Shown piece by piece: positions 43,814-52,256 of a stretch of DNA of 64,000 nucleotides. The notes under the pieces were generated by a model. It saw nothing but the letters and a program-made list of their open reading frames with translations, made no database searches and was not told the origin of the DNA. The stretch's first letter is position 1; each line of letters opens with the position of its first letter. Source of the DNA: Muribaculaceae bacterium (GTDB lineage: Bacteria; Bacteroidota; Bacteroidia; Bacteroidales; Muribaculaceae); the NCBI GenBank assembly GCA_017935045.1, contig JAGBIJ010000045.1, forward strand, positions 24,269 through 88,268. The letters are read 5' to 3'. The position numbers were made by a program, and so were the translations under genes.

Positions 43814-43820
43814 GGGGGCG

Positions 43821-44786
43821 TTATTTCAGTGTGCAGTGGCGCGTAGCCAGACACTGCCCGTCGCAGAATACGCGCACGGTGTAGTCGCCGGGAGTCAGCG
43901 AAGTGTTGACGTCCCAGTAAACCGAGGTGCTGACCTCTTCATTGGCGTATTCTACCTGACGGCGGGCCGTGGCCTGCAGAGTCGTGCCCTCGGCGCTGAA
44001 CGAGCCTCCGCCCGGCAGCATCTGTCCTTCGGGAGTCTTGATTATGATGTAGAAATCCTTCATGCCGGGCTTGGCGGCATTGTTGGCTGTCACGGTAAAC
44101 GAGACACCTAATTTCTTGGCCTTGGTCACATTTTTCTCGTTCTTACCCTTCTTGTTGTAGGCTGTCAGCGAGACACCGGTCAGCACGAGTCGCTGGGCAT
44201 TTGTTACCTTGGTGGTCAGCTCCTCGTTCTTGGCATTGGCTGCGCTCACTGTCTCGGAAAGCACACGGTTCTGCTCCGTCAACGCATTGTTTTTCTGCAC
44301 CTCCTCCTCGTACTTGACATTTAGATCCGTAAGCCGCTGAAGCAACTCCTTGCAGTAATCCTTCAGCTCGCCTATCTGCCCCTCCAGCTCCTTGATGCGG
44401 GCCAGATGCTCTTGGTTTTTGCTCTTTTCCTTGGAGGTGTTGGCCTTTTCCTGCTTGAGTTGAGCCAGCAATGACTCGATTTTATTGCGGGCCTCGTTGT
44501 ATTTGTTGACTATCTCCTGCTGGTCAGCCTGGAGGTTGAGTCCCTGGGTCTCCTGGAAATTGGGCAGCGAGTCGAGCGAACGCGACAGATTCTCAATCTG
44601 CATCATGTCGTTGACCATGCGCAGCGAGTCAAGCTCGGCCTGCAGAGCCGCGTCATCGGTCTGTCCGCCGGCAGTGTCTTCGGAAGCGGAGCCGCCACCG
44701 CCGAATATTACCCACACCAGCATACCCAACAATATTATTACCACTCCTATACCGGAGAAAAGTACGATTTTTTGCTTCTTGTCCAT
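43821..44786 (-). CDS. membrane-anchored coiled-coil protein
   Basis: A 321-aa protein. One N-terminal TM helix (residues 8-29) with a short positive cytoplasmic end, then a long coiled coil (about 45-205, Leu/Glu/Lys heptads) and a C-terminal beta-sandwich (about 205-321; FTVTANNAAKPGMKDFYI, SLTPGDYTVRVFCDGQCLA). The topology suggests the coiled coil and sandwich project into the periplasm. No defined family. It lies between rlmN (19-bp gap) and the four-helix gene (7-bp gap). Confidence 0.75.
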   Translation of the reverse strand: MDKKQKIVLFSGIGVVIILLGMLVWVIFGGGGSASEDTAGGQTDDAALQAELDSLRMVNDMMQIENLSRSLDSLPNFQETQGLNLQADQQEIVNKYNEARNKIESLLAQLKQEKANTSKEKSKNQEHLARIKELEGQIGELKDYCKELLQRLTDLNVKYEEEVQKNNALTEQNRVLSETVSAANAKNEELTTKVTNAQRLVLTGVSLTAYNKKGKNEKNVTKAKKLGVSFTVTANNAAKPGMKDFYIIIKTPEGQMLPGGGSFSAEGTTLQATARRQVEYANEEVSTSVYWDVNTSLTPGDYTVRVFCDGQCLATRHCTLK

Positions 44787-44805
44787 AGTCAGTCAGTAAG
44801 TTTAA

Positions 44806-45867
44806 TTAGAGATCCGCACGGCCTTTGCCCTTGCCGGCGAGCATGCCGCAGGCTGCCATTATGTCTTCGCCACGGGAAGCGCGGATGGTACAGATTATTC
44901 CTTTTGAGTTAAGATAGTTGCGGAAGATTATCATCTTCTCCTCGCTTGAGGGCACCAGCTCGACCCCGGGAATGGCGTGGAAACGGATCAGGTTGACCCT
45001 GCACTCTATGTCTCCTATGAGCGAGGCCAGCAGATTGGCGTGAGCCAGGTCGTCGTTGACGTTGCGCCACATGATATATTCAAGCGAGAGACGACGCTGG
45101 TGAGAGAAATCGTATGCGCTCAGCAGCTTCATTACCGAGGCTATCGGATAGGCTCGCTGCGCGGGCATCATACTCTGGCGCTGCGCGGCATCGGCGCTGT
45201 GGACGCTGACGGCGATATGCACCTGTGTCTTGTCAAGCAGCTCCTTCAGCTCGGTCAGCTTGCCTACCGTAGAGACGGTAATGCGCTTCGGGCTCCAGGC
45301 CATGCCCCAGGGAGCCGTCATTATCTCCAGCACGGGCAGCAGCGACTGCATATTGTCAAGCGGCTCGCCCATACCCATGAACACAACGTTGGTAAGCGGC
45401 GTGAGCGGCTCTATTCCTTTCGCCGGCTCAGGCGGAATACTCAGTATCTGGTCCATGATCTGCGCAGGCGTAAGATTGCCCTTGAATCCCTGCTTGCCTG
45501 TCATGCAGAAATAGCAATTCATGCGGCAGCCGGCCTGTGATGACACGCACAGCGTGGCGCGGTCACGGTCAGGGATGTAGACCGACTCTATCTTCTTGCC
45601 CTCGCCGAAATCAAACATGTATTTCACTGTGCCGTCTTCCGACTTCAGCGAGACGGCAGGCGAGGTGCGGCCCACTGTATAATAAGTAGAGAGCCACTGT
45701 TGGTTCTTCTTGGATATGTTGGCCATCTGGCTGAAGTCGGTCACACGCTTTTCGTAGAGCCACTGGGCGAGCTGCTTGGCCACGAAGCGGGGCATGCCGC
45801 CCTCCTTTACCACCTGCTCAAGCTGCGTGAGCGTCATGCCTATTAGGGGCTTTCTGTTGTCTTTCAT
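44806..45867 (-). CDS. rlmN: dual-specificity rRNA/tRNA adenine-C2 methyltransferase RlmN
   Basis: A radical-SAM enzyme (353 aa) methylating C2 of A2503 in 23S rRNA and A37 in some tRNAs. The cluster motif is CRMNCYFC in SSQAGCRMNCYFCMTG, preceded by KYMFDFGEGKKIESVYIP. Other blocks are NVVFMGMGEPLDN, SPKRITVSTVG and the C-terminal catalytic Cys region (IRASRGEDIMAACGML). MKDNRKPLIG at 45867 is the preferred start; an upstream in-frame ATG adds a basic stretch not typical of the family. Confidence 0.95.
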   Translation of the reverse strand: MKDNRKPLIGMTLTQLEQVVKEGGMPRFVAKQLAQWLYEKRVTDFSQMANISKKNQQWLSTYYTVGRTSPAVSLKSEDGTVKYMFDFGEGKKIESVYIPDRDRATLCVSSQAGCRMNCYFCMTGKQGFKGNLTPAQIMDQILSIPPEPAKGIEPLTPLTNVVFMGMGEPLDNMQSLLPVLEIMTAPWGMAWSPKRITVSTVGKLTELKELLDKTQVHIAVSVHSADAAQRQSMMPAQRAYPIASVMKLLSAYDFSHQRRLSLEYIMWRNVNDDLAHANLLASLIGDIECRVNLIRFHAIPGVELVPSSEEKMIIFRNYLNSKGIICTIRASRGEDIMAACGMLAGKGKGRADL

Positions 45868-45965
45868 TTCCTTGGCGTTACGGGACGCGGGCCGCAGGCG
45901 CCGCCCCATTATCAGCAGAGGCTGAATTAATCAAAATTCAACCTCTATAAAAACTGGATATGGAT

Positions 45966-45995
45966 TCCGGCAAGTCTCTGCGAGACATTGCCGGA
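45966..45995 (-). terminator. hairpin between the PpiD-like gene and rlmN
   Basis: CCGGCAA/TTGCCGG plus GTCTC/GAGAC with a TGC loop, 27 bp past the stop of the PpiD-like gene on the minus strand. No T-run follows, so it may be an mRNA-processing or attenuating stem rather than a full terminator. Confidence 0.5.
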
Positions 45996-46022
45996 TTGTT
46001 GTTCTGTCTATCTTCCGCGGGC

Positions 46023-48149
46023 TTACTTGCTACCCATCTGGAATATATAGTTCTTGACGCGGTTATTGCCGCGCAGCATATTGAACAGCACGTTCATGCT
46101 GCCCTTGAACTGACGGTTGTACGCATCGGCGCTCTGCTGCTCGAAGTAAGTGGTCTCGGAGGGGTTCTTGGACTTCACTGAGTAAGCGTAGACACCGTTG
46201 TCGCCCTTTACCACCTTGGTCTGGCCGGCGGGAGTGCCGGTCATGCGAGCTGCCACCTTGGAGTCCTGGACAGCAGCGGAGCCCTGGAAGCGAAGCTGAT
46301 TGTCAGTAGCGGGAGTCACGCCCATGGCCTGAGCCGTAGCCTGCACATTACCCTTGCCGCTGTACTGCTTTACCCAGGCGTCGCCGGCCTTGGAGCGGCG
46401 TACGCGATCCTCAAGCATCTTGCGCACCTCGGTATCGGAAACGGGCATGAAGTCGTCATACTCATTCTCCACAAGGGCGATATATATTACGGGAGCCTGC
46501 TTGTCTTCGTTGGTAAATACGGCCGATACCTCGCCGGGCTTACCGTCAGACATTACCCAGCTTACGACGTCGCGGCTGCGCGGATAGTAGCTGCGCTGAC
46601 CGTTCATCGGGTTCATGCCGGCCACGAAGGCGGGGGTAGATGCGTTGACAGGCACTGTGCTTACCTCATAACCGTTCTTCTGGGCATTGGCGGTAAACTT
46701 AGCCATCGTATTATTGGCGGCGGCATACTTGGCCAGTTTGTCCATCTCGGTGTCGACAGTATCGTCGGAGGGATAGAGGTCATAATAGGTGTCCTCGTAT
46801 GTGTAGACAGTCACACGCGGCTTGGTATCCTTGACGTATGCGAGTACTGCGCCTTCGTCAGACTCCTGAGCCGTAATCACGGCGCCACCGCTTACCGTAT
46901 CGAGAGCGGCCACTACAGTAGAGGAGAGCGCTCCGAGCTGCTGACGGGCCTGAGCGTTCTGCACGCTTACCCAGTCGAGCTGGCCGGCGGATACCTGGTC
47001 AGCGGCATACTTGGAGGCCAGTGAGTCTACTGCCATTCCGGCTGCCAGGTCTGCCTTGACAGCGGCGAGCTGAGCCTTGGCTACCTGCATGAAAGCAAGC
47101 TGAACGGAGTCGTTGGCCTCGGCAGCGCCGGTAATCTTCACAATATGGAATGAGCCGTTGCGGTCGAACAGAGCCACAGAATCCTTGGGAGCGGTCTTCA
47201 GGAAGCTCTGGAGCTGATAGTCGCCGGCACCGGCGGCTGTAGTGGTACGGGTATCGAAGCGCACGCCTTCTTTCTGCAATTTTTTGTCAAGCGGCTTTCC
47301 GGCCTTCACATCCTTCAGCACGGCTGCCTGCAGCGCCTGGGCGGCCTTGAGGTCGGCTGCGGAAGGCTGTATGCTCTTGGCGATGAAGCCTACGGTCTTG
47401 GTCGGCTCCTTGACCGCGAACATATTCTTGTTCTTGTCATATTCGGCCTGAATCTCCTGGTCGGATACAGGGTATTTCTTCTTGTCAAGCTCGCCGAAAG
47501 GCTTGAAAGCCACATCCACGGTATAGCTCTCGGAGTTCTGGGCGAAGATTGCCTGCTTGTCCAGATCGTTGGGCTGGATGGTCATAGCCACGAGGTTGGC
47601 GTATATATTGCGGGCGGCGGCAGCCTTGGTGTCTTTCTCCATAGCGAGCCAGGCCTGCTTGAGTCCGGCCACCTGGTCGGCAGTCAGACCATATTTCTCG
47701 GGAGAGAAAATCATGCTGTAGACCATGGTCGGGGTAAGCTGGGCATTGGGATAAAGCTGCTGAAGCGAGCGGCCATAGCTCTGCATGAAAAGCTGCATGG
47801 GAGCCAGCGGCTGCTCCAATATATAATAAGTGGTCTGTTCGTCACTGACCTCGATACCGAGCTTGCGGGCTGCCTGGTCGAGCAATTTTTCGTTAAGCAG
47901 CGCGTCGATAGCGGCCTGCTGCAGTTCCTGAGCATCGGCATCGGGATTGGCCTCCTGAAGCATGTTCAGGCGTTGCTGATATTCGGAGATGTCGACCTTG
48001 GCGTCGCCTACCTGGGCAACAGTGGAGCCGTGTCCGAACAGCGAGCGGCCGTTGGTAAGTGCGTCGCCTACGATGAAAGCGAGCAACGCGATACCGATGA
48101 TCACAATGAGAAATACAGATTTACTTCTGATTTTTTCAAGTGTTGCCAT
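46023..48149 (-). CDS. PpiD/SurA-like periplasmic folding chaperone
   Basis: A 708-aa membrane-anchored peptidyl-prolyl isomerase-type chaperone. One TM helix at residues 13-30 (SVFLIVIIGIALLAFIVGDA), then a SurA-N-like helical domain (about 40-230, with VDISEYQQRLNML and DALLNEKLLDQAARKLGIEV). Rotamase-like domains lie at about 240-470, and a C-terminal helical region closes the chaperone cradle. It resembles the PpiD proteins that bind emerging envelope clients at the translocon. It has its own promoter with a long leader. Confidence 0.82.
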   Translation of the reverse strand: MATLEKIRSKSVFLIVIIGIALLAFIVGDALTNGRSLFGHGSTVAQVGDAKVDISEYQQRLNMLQEANPDADAQELQQAAIDALLNEKLLDQAARKLGIEVSDEQTTYYILEQPLAPMQLFMQSYGRSLQQLYPNAQLTPTMVYSMIFSPEKYGLTADQVAGLKQAWLAMEKDTKAAAARNIYANLVAMTIQPNDLDKQAIFAQNSESYTVDVAFKPFGELDKKKYPVSDQEIQAEYDKNKNMFAVKEPTKTVGFIAKSIQPSAADLKAAQALQAAVLKDVKAGKPLDKKLQKEGVRFDTRTTTAAGAGDYQLQSFLKTAPKDSVALFDRNGSFHIVKITGAAEANDSVQLAFMQVAKAQLAAVKADLAAGMAVDSLASKYAADQVSAGQLDWVSVQNAQARQQLGALSSTVVAALDTVSGGAVITAQESDEGAVLAYVKDTKPRVTVYTYEDTYYDLYPSDDTVDTEMDKLAKYAAANNTMAKFTANAQKNGYEVSTVPVNASTPAFVAGMNPMNGQRSYYPRSRDVVSWVMSDGKPGEVSAVFTNEDKQAPVIYIALVENEYDDFMPVSDTEVRKMLEDRVRRSKAGDAWVKQYSGKGNVQATAQAMGVTPATDNQLRFQGSAAVQDSKVAARMTGTPAGQTKVVKGDNGVYAYSVKSKNPSETTYFEQQSADAYNRQFKGSMNVLFNMLRGNNRVKNYIFQMGSK

Positions 48150-48186
48150 TCGTTGATGATACTATAAGTATGTAGTTAAGTTAATT

Positions 48187-48221
48187 ATTCATGCGTAACA
48201 CCGCCCAGATTGCGCATGAAT
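48187..48221 (-). promoter_or_regulatory. hairpin in the leader of the PpiD-like gene
   Basis: A perfect 9-bp inverted repeat (ATTCATGCG/CGCATGAAT) with a 17-nt loop, in the middle of a leader of about 138 nt. No T-run is present. Regulatory function is inferred only from position. Confidence 0.4.
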
Positions 48222-48292
48222 ATACGCAACGGGAGGATTAAAAACATTGCCTTGCCACGCCCTTAGCCTGCGCACAGGCATAGTTTTAGCAC

Positions 48293-48324
48293 GCAAAGAT
48301 AGTATTTTTTACCGACATGGCAAA
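48293..48324 (-). promoter_or_regulatory. consensus promoter of the PpiD-like gene
   Basis: TTTG (48321-48324), 19 bp, TATCTTTGC (48293-48301) on the minus strand. This is one of the best -33/-7 pairs in the window. Confidence 0.75.
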
Positions 48325-48351
48325 CCACATCAGCTGAAAATTGTATTTTTT

Positions 48352-49566
48352 CTATTTTCGCGTCGTCTTTGCAGACACACGATAATAGGGCACGAAGACA
48401 TTCCAGAAGCCATCTTCGCCGAAGCCGGTAAGGTCGCCGCCGGGATAATTGACCCGGTATCCGCCTTTGTCCAAAGCTAAGGTAAAGGGGAGAGTCAGGT
48501 CATCCCAGCCGGCTTCGCCGTAAGCGGGCTTCACGAAGTCGGGCCCGACGCAATGTACATCAGCAAAAGCGCTGAACACCTCTTCCACCGTCATATTCCG
48601 GTCACGCGCTATCGCCTCGGCGACAGCCTTTTTCATCTTGCGCAGCTGCCTCTTGGAGAATGTCTTTTCGGGAGAGAGAGGCACGCCGGTACGTTTGTCG
48701 AAAGAACGGTAGACGGTCTGCGACGAGCGACCTCCGCCAGCCTGGTAGCAGGCGTTTTCGGTCATGGCCAGCGTCAGAACCCGGGGCGACTCCCATACGT
48801 AATCGATGGCCACCACCTCAGTCTCCGTCGCCATCGGCGTGTAGAACGTAAGCGGCGGCAGAGGTTGCGGCTCCTTCTGACAGGTCAGAGCCATCAGCTC
48901 GGCGTCCAGCTCCACCATGTCACGAAACGAAGTGACCTTCCTGACAGGGACATAGACCGTATCCCGGTACTGCTTCGGATAAGGCAGCATGCTGTCTATC
49001 ATCTTCAGCACCGTCCTGCGCAAAACGGGGTCACGGGGCAGTTCCGCCTCCAGGGTGCGCCTCTTTACGCCAAACGGCTCATCGTACTCCGGATCTACCA
49101 TGCCGTAGCTGTACGACTCGCGTGTCCAGCCTTTGGGCGGAGAGACAAGGGCGCGAATCCTGCGGACGGCGCCAGGGGCGGAGATATCGACAGTCAGAGG
49201 CTTGCCCAGACGACTAAGCGTCATACGCGAGGCGCACGAGTCTCCGGGAACCACGCGCAGGGCCGCGTCGGCGACAATCAGGGAGTCTCCCAGCCATACG
49301 CAATGCTTGAGATAGTTGTAATCATAGCCTGCGCGTGCCGTAAGAGCCCCGGAGGCGGCTATCTGATACGGGCCGCCCCAGTTGGGCTCTCCGCTGCCGA
49401 AACCGATGGTGTCGCGGTACATGTATTGCGGCAGCACCGGGACAGTAGCTATTTCCGTACGCGGTCCACGCGAGGGAATCTTTATCTCAATTTCGCTCCG
49501 GGCTGCCGGAGCAGATGACAGCAGCATAGCGCAGACAAGCATCGCCGCATAACTGAGAGACTTCAT
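48352..49566 (-). CDS. secreted protein of unknown function downstream of metK
   Basis: A 404-aa protein with signal peptide (cleavage near AARSEIE). The mature region has a DUF3298/RsiV-like feel in its C-terminal half (EVFSAFADVHCVGPDFVKPAYGE, LTLPFTLALDKGGYRVNYPG) but I cannot assign it. Two Cys near FYTP..NACYQAGG and the late DVHC could pair. It lies 30 bp after metK and shares its transcript, although no methionine link is apparent. The start at 49566 is the first ATG; a TTG two codons earlier is unlikely. Confidence 0.6.
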   Translation of the reverse strand: MKSLSYAAMLVCAMLLSSAPAARSEIEIKIPSRGPRTEIATVPVLPQYMYRDTIGFGSGEPNWGGPYQIAASGALTARAGYDYNYLKHCVWLGDSLIVADAALRVVPGDSCASRMTLSRLGKPLTVDISAPGAVRRIRALVSPPKGWTRESYSYGMVDPEYDEPFGVKRRTLEAELPRDPVLRRTVLKMIDSMLPYPKQYRDTVYVPVRKVTSFRDMVELDAELMALTCQKEPQPLPPLTFYTPMATETEVVAIDYVWESPRVLTLAMTENACYQAGGGRSSQTVYRSFDKRTGVPLSPEKTFSKRQLRKMKKAVAEAIARDRNMTVEEVFSAFADVHCVGPDFVKPAYGEAGWDDLTLPFTLALDKGGYRVNYPGGDLTGFGEDGFWNVFVPYYRVSAKTTRK

Positions 49567-49596
49567 AAGCAAATAGTTATCAGAGGTTATCGATTA

Positions 49597-50925
49597 TCAT
49601 TTGTCAAGACCGAAGGCTTCGCGCAGAGCCGGCACCATATCCTCCTTCTCCCAGGCGAACAGCTCCACCTCGCGCACTATCGGCTTATCGCCTTCGTAGC
49701 GCGAGCAGAAGGTCTTGGTCACTGTCTGCGGTTCGCGTCCTACGTGGCCGTAGGTAGCTGTCTCGCTATAAATAGGGGCACGCAGGCCGAAACGTTTCTC
49801 TATGGCGTATGGCCTCATGTCGAACAGGCGGTCGACCACGGCGGCTATCTCGCTGTCGGAACAGGGTACGAGCGCTTTACCGAAAGTGTTGACAAAGATA
49901 TTGACCGGACGAGCCACACCGATGGCGTAAGATACCTGTACGAGAGCCTCGCGCGTCACGCCGGCAGCCACCAGATTCCGGGCTATATGTCGGGCGGCAT
50001 ACGCAGCCGAGCGGTCTACTTTCGAGGGGTCTTTGCCAGAGAAGGCCCCGCCGCCATGCGCGCCGCGTCCGCCGTAAGTGTCGACTATTATCTTGCGGCC
50101 TGTCAGACCTGTGTCTCCGTGAGGGCCGCCGATGACGAATTTGCCAGTGGGATTGACGTGCAGCGTATATCCCTTGCCGAAGAGAGCCTTGACCTTATCC
50201 GGCTGGGCGGCCACGACGCGCGGAATCAGCACATTCTCCACATCTTTGCGGATTATATCAATCATGCGTGCATCGGCCTGTCGCTGCGCTTCGGGAGAGT
50301 CGTCGGCCGGCTTGATGAAATCATCATGCTGTGTGCTGATGACTATAGTGTCGATACGCAGCGGAGTGCCGTCGTCGTCATACTCAACGGTAACCTGGCT
50401 TTTGGAGTCGGGACGCAGATAAGTTACCTCGCGTCCTTTGCGCTCGTATGTCATCTGCTTGCCTTCACGGCGTATGTCGGCCAATTCCCGGAGCAGCTTG
50501 TGGCTCAAGTCAAGTGTCAGCGGCATATAGTCGGGAGTCTCGTCTACGGCATATCCGAACATCATGCCCTGGTCACCGGCGCCCTGATTCTCGGCATCCT
50601 CACGCTCGACACCGCGATTGATGTCGCCGCTCTGCTCGTGGACAGCACAAAGGATGCCGCAGGAGTCGCCATCGAATCGGTAAGCTCCACGGTTGTAGCC
50701 TATCTTGTTGATTACCTCTCGCACCACCGAGGGTATGTCGACGTAAGCCGTACTCTTGACCTCTCCGGCTACCACCACCTGACCGGTAGTACACAGGGTC
50801 TCAATCGCCACCTTGCTCTGAGGGTCGCGTGCGAGGAAATTATCGAGGAGGGCGTCGCTGATCTGGTCCGCCACTTTGTCGGGATGACCTTCCGACACTG
50901 ATTCAGAAGTGAATAAGTAACTCAT
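49597..50925 (-). CDS. metK: S-adenosylmethionine synthetase
   Basis: A 442-aa cytosolic enzyme making SAM from methionine and ATP. Family motifs: [29 protein letters not shown] (the hexapeptide loop), P-loop-like [19 protein letters not shown], and [15 protein letters not shown]. It is about 50 residues longer than E. coli MetK, as in many Bacteroidetes, with the insertion near residues 170-260 ([16 protein letters not shown]). Expression is probably controlled by the SAM-II-like leader upstream. Confidence 0.95.
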   Translation of the reverse strand: MSYLFTSESVSEGHPDKVADQISDALLDNFLARDPQSKVAIETLCTTGQVVVAGEVKSTAYVDIPSVVREVINKIGYNRGAYRFDGDSCGILCAVHEQSGDINRGVEREDAENQGAGDQGMMFGYAVDETPDYMPLTLDLSHKLLRELADIRREGKQMTYERKGREVTYLRPDSKSQVTVEYDDDGTPLRIDTIVISTQHDDFIKPADDSPEAQRQADARMIDIIRKDVENVLIPRVVAAQPDKVKALFGKGYTLHVNPTGKFVIGGPHGDTGLTGRKIIVDTYGGRGAHGGGAFSGKDPSKVDRSAAYAARHIARNLVAAGVTREALVQVSYAIGVARPVNIFVNTFGKALVPCSDSEIAAVVDRLFDMRPYAIEKRFGLRAPIYSETATYGHVGREPQTVTKTFCSRYEGDKPIVREVELFAWEKEDMVPALREAFGLDK

Positions 50926-50940
50926 AATTAAATGTCATAA

Positions 50941-50993
50941 TTGCGGATGCTTCCGCCGAACTAAAAAATGAAAATTATCTGTTACCTCCGCAA
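50941..50993 (-). promoter_or_regulatory. alternative hairpins before metK (candidate expression platform)
   Basis: A local hairpin GCGGA-AGCA-UCCGC (50943-50956) sits 17 nt before the metK ATG. The same UCCGCAA strand (50941-50947) can instead pair with UUGCGGA at 50987-50993. The two pairings are mutually exclusive, as in a translational switch. Confidence 0.5.
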
Positions 50994-51023
50994 AACCGGC
51001 AGCCGAAGCGAAGCCGGGGAGAC

Positions 51024-51078
51024 GTGCAGTTTTAGCATTTTTTAGAGTGGTTGCAAGCAGCCAAATTTTTCCACCAAT
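51024..51078 (-). ncRNA. SAM-II-like riboswitch aptamer in the metK leader
   Basis: On the minus strand a P1 stem GGUGG/CCACU encloses a loop AUUUGGCUGCUUGCA. It is followed by an A-rich stretch and UGCUAAAA, then CUGC. This mirrors the SAM-II (metA) pseudoknot: AUUU, UUGCA at the 3' side of the loop, and the conserved GCUAAA downstream, with GCUG/CUGC as a possible second stem containing a U-U mismatch. It lies just after a -7 box (51088-51096) and about 100 nt before metK. The assignment is by eye. Confidence 0.6.
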
Positions 51079-51087
51079 TTTGTGAGT

Positions 51088-51096
51088 GCAAAATTA
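51088..51096 (-). promoter_or_regulatory. -7 element of metK
   Basis: TAATTTTGC on the minus strand, immediately upstream of the aptamer-like sequence, with a weak TTTC about 18 bp before it. Confidence 0.6.
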
Positions 51097-51119
51097 ATAC
51101 AAAAACAGACGCGGCAGAA

Positions 51120-51297
51120 AGGGTAATGTGAAAATTAGGCCGAATGGTATCGCAAACAACTGGTAATCAGAGGAAAAGAGTTGCTGTATTTAACATAAAT
51201 TAATATTTTAAAGGATTATTTTACAATCGAACAAAGGCAATGCGGTTAGGGGCTCTGATTGTATTTCCGTACGTAATAAGATTTATAATTTTTATAA
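51120..51297. other. AT-rich gap between metK promoter and RND fragment
   Basis: About 180 bp of A/T-rich DNA with no open frame, hairpin terminator or promoter that I can support. Its composition differs from both neighbours. Confidence 0.4.
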
Positions 51298-51450
51298 GTA
51301 GTCTTCGGCATGGCCATGAACGCAATAATCGGCACCTTGTTCGTGCCTAACTTCTGGGAGCTGATGCAGACAGTCCAGGAAAAGTATCTGAGCCGCATGT
51401 TCGGCGGCAAAAGCGGAAAGAGCGGCGCAACGCAGGGCGGCGAAGTGTGA
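51298..51450 (+). pseudogene. 3'-end remnant resembling an RND efflux pump
   Basis: An open frame after an in-frame TAA (51295-51297) encodes VVFGMAMNAIIGTLFVPNFWEL and a basic tail ending at 51450. The pattern (FGM, small residues, GTLFVP, F, then a charged helix) is that of the last TM helix and cytoplasmic tail of AcrB-type RND transporters. Everything upstream of that helix is missing. An ATG at 51310 would give a 46-residue peptide, so a genuine small membrane protein is the alternative. No promoter was found. Confidence 0.45.
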
Positions 51451-51488
51451 TTTAAGATTTATTAACGGGGCGTTACGCGGATTTTCCG

Positions 51489-51497
51489 TATATTTGC
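51489..51497 (+). promoter_or_regulatory. -7 element of nudC
   Basis: TATATTTGC, with the ATG at 51505 only 7 nt after it, implying a leaderless or nearly leaderless mRNA. Confidence 0.65.
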
Positions 51498-51504
51498 GTC
51501 CGTA

Positions 51505-52242
51505 ATGGACAGACTTATAATCATAGAAGGAGCGACGCTTGCGTTCGCGGAATGTGGCGAAAATCTCAGGCTGCCCGGACCGGAGGAATGTCCGGAAGCC
51601 CGGGCAGCCTTCAGTTTCACTCGCGGCTGTCACAGCTGTAAGGTAGCCTACATGGCGGCTCCCGCGGGTATGACGTCTCTGGGACTGCGCGAGGTTTGGC
51701 CTCGGCTTGACTCCGAAGAATACGCGCTGGCGGCCAAAGGGCTGGAGCTGGCCAACTGGGACCGCTCGTCGCGCTTCTGCCCGCGATGCGGCGCACCGGT
51801 ACGCTGGCACTCCCCTATCAGCAAAATGTGTGAAAACTGCAGTCACGAGTATTTTCCGCAGCTTTCGCCTGCTATCATCGTACTGATAAGGCGCGGAGAT
51901 GAAGCTCTGCTGGTTCACGCGCGCACATTCACGCGGCCGTTTTTCGGTCTGGTAGCCGGCTTTGTGGAGACAGGCGAGACTCTGGAGGAGTGTGTGGAGC
52001 GCGAGGTAATGGAGGAAACCTCGCTGCGCATAAAGAATGTAAGATACGCGGGTTCGCAGGCGTGGCCCTATCCGTCGAACCTGATGATAGGCTTCACTGC
52101 CGACTACGCCGGCGGAGAGCTTCGCTTCGCCGATGGAGAGCTGACCGAAGGAGGCTTCTTTGACCGGGAGCATCTGCCTCCGCTGCCTACGCCTCCGAGC
52201 ATAGCGCGCAGATTGATTGATGAATGGATAAGTAACTTTTAA
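51505..52242 (+). CDS. nudC: NAD(+) diphosphatase NudC
   Basis: A 245-aa Nudix hydrolase cleaving NAD(H) to NMN(H) and AMP, and in E. coli removing NAD caps from RNA. A four-Cys zinc ribbon is visible (CPRCG and CENCSHEYFPQ near residues 90-115). The Nudix box reads GFVETGETLEECVEREVMEE (residues about 152-171). The NudC-type SQAWPYPSNLMIGF motif follows it. Full length for the family. The GH35 gene starts 14 bp after its stop and may be read through. Confidence 0.92.
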   Translation: MDRLIIIEGATLAFAECGENLRLPGPEECPEARAAFSFTRGCHSCKVAYMAAPAGMTSLGLREVWPRLDSEEYALAAKGLELANWDRSSRFCPRCGAPVRWHSPISKMCENCSHEYFPQLSPAIIVLIRRGDEALLVHARTFTRPFFGLVAGFVETGETLEECVEREVMEETSLRIKNVRYAGSQAWPYPSNLMIGFTADYAGGELRFADGELTEGGFFDREHLPPLPTPPSIARRLIDEWISNF

Positions 52243-52256
52243 GAGGCTGTTTATTG

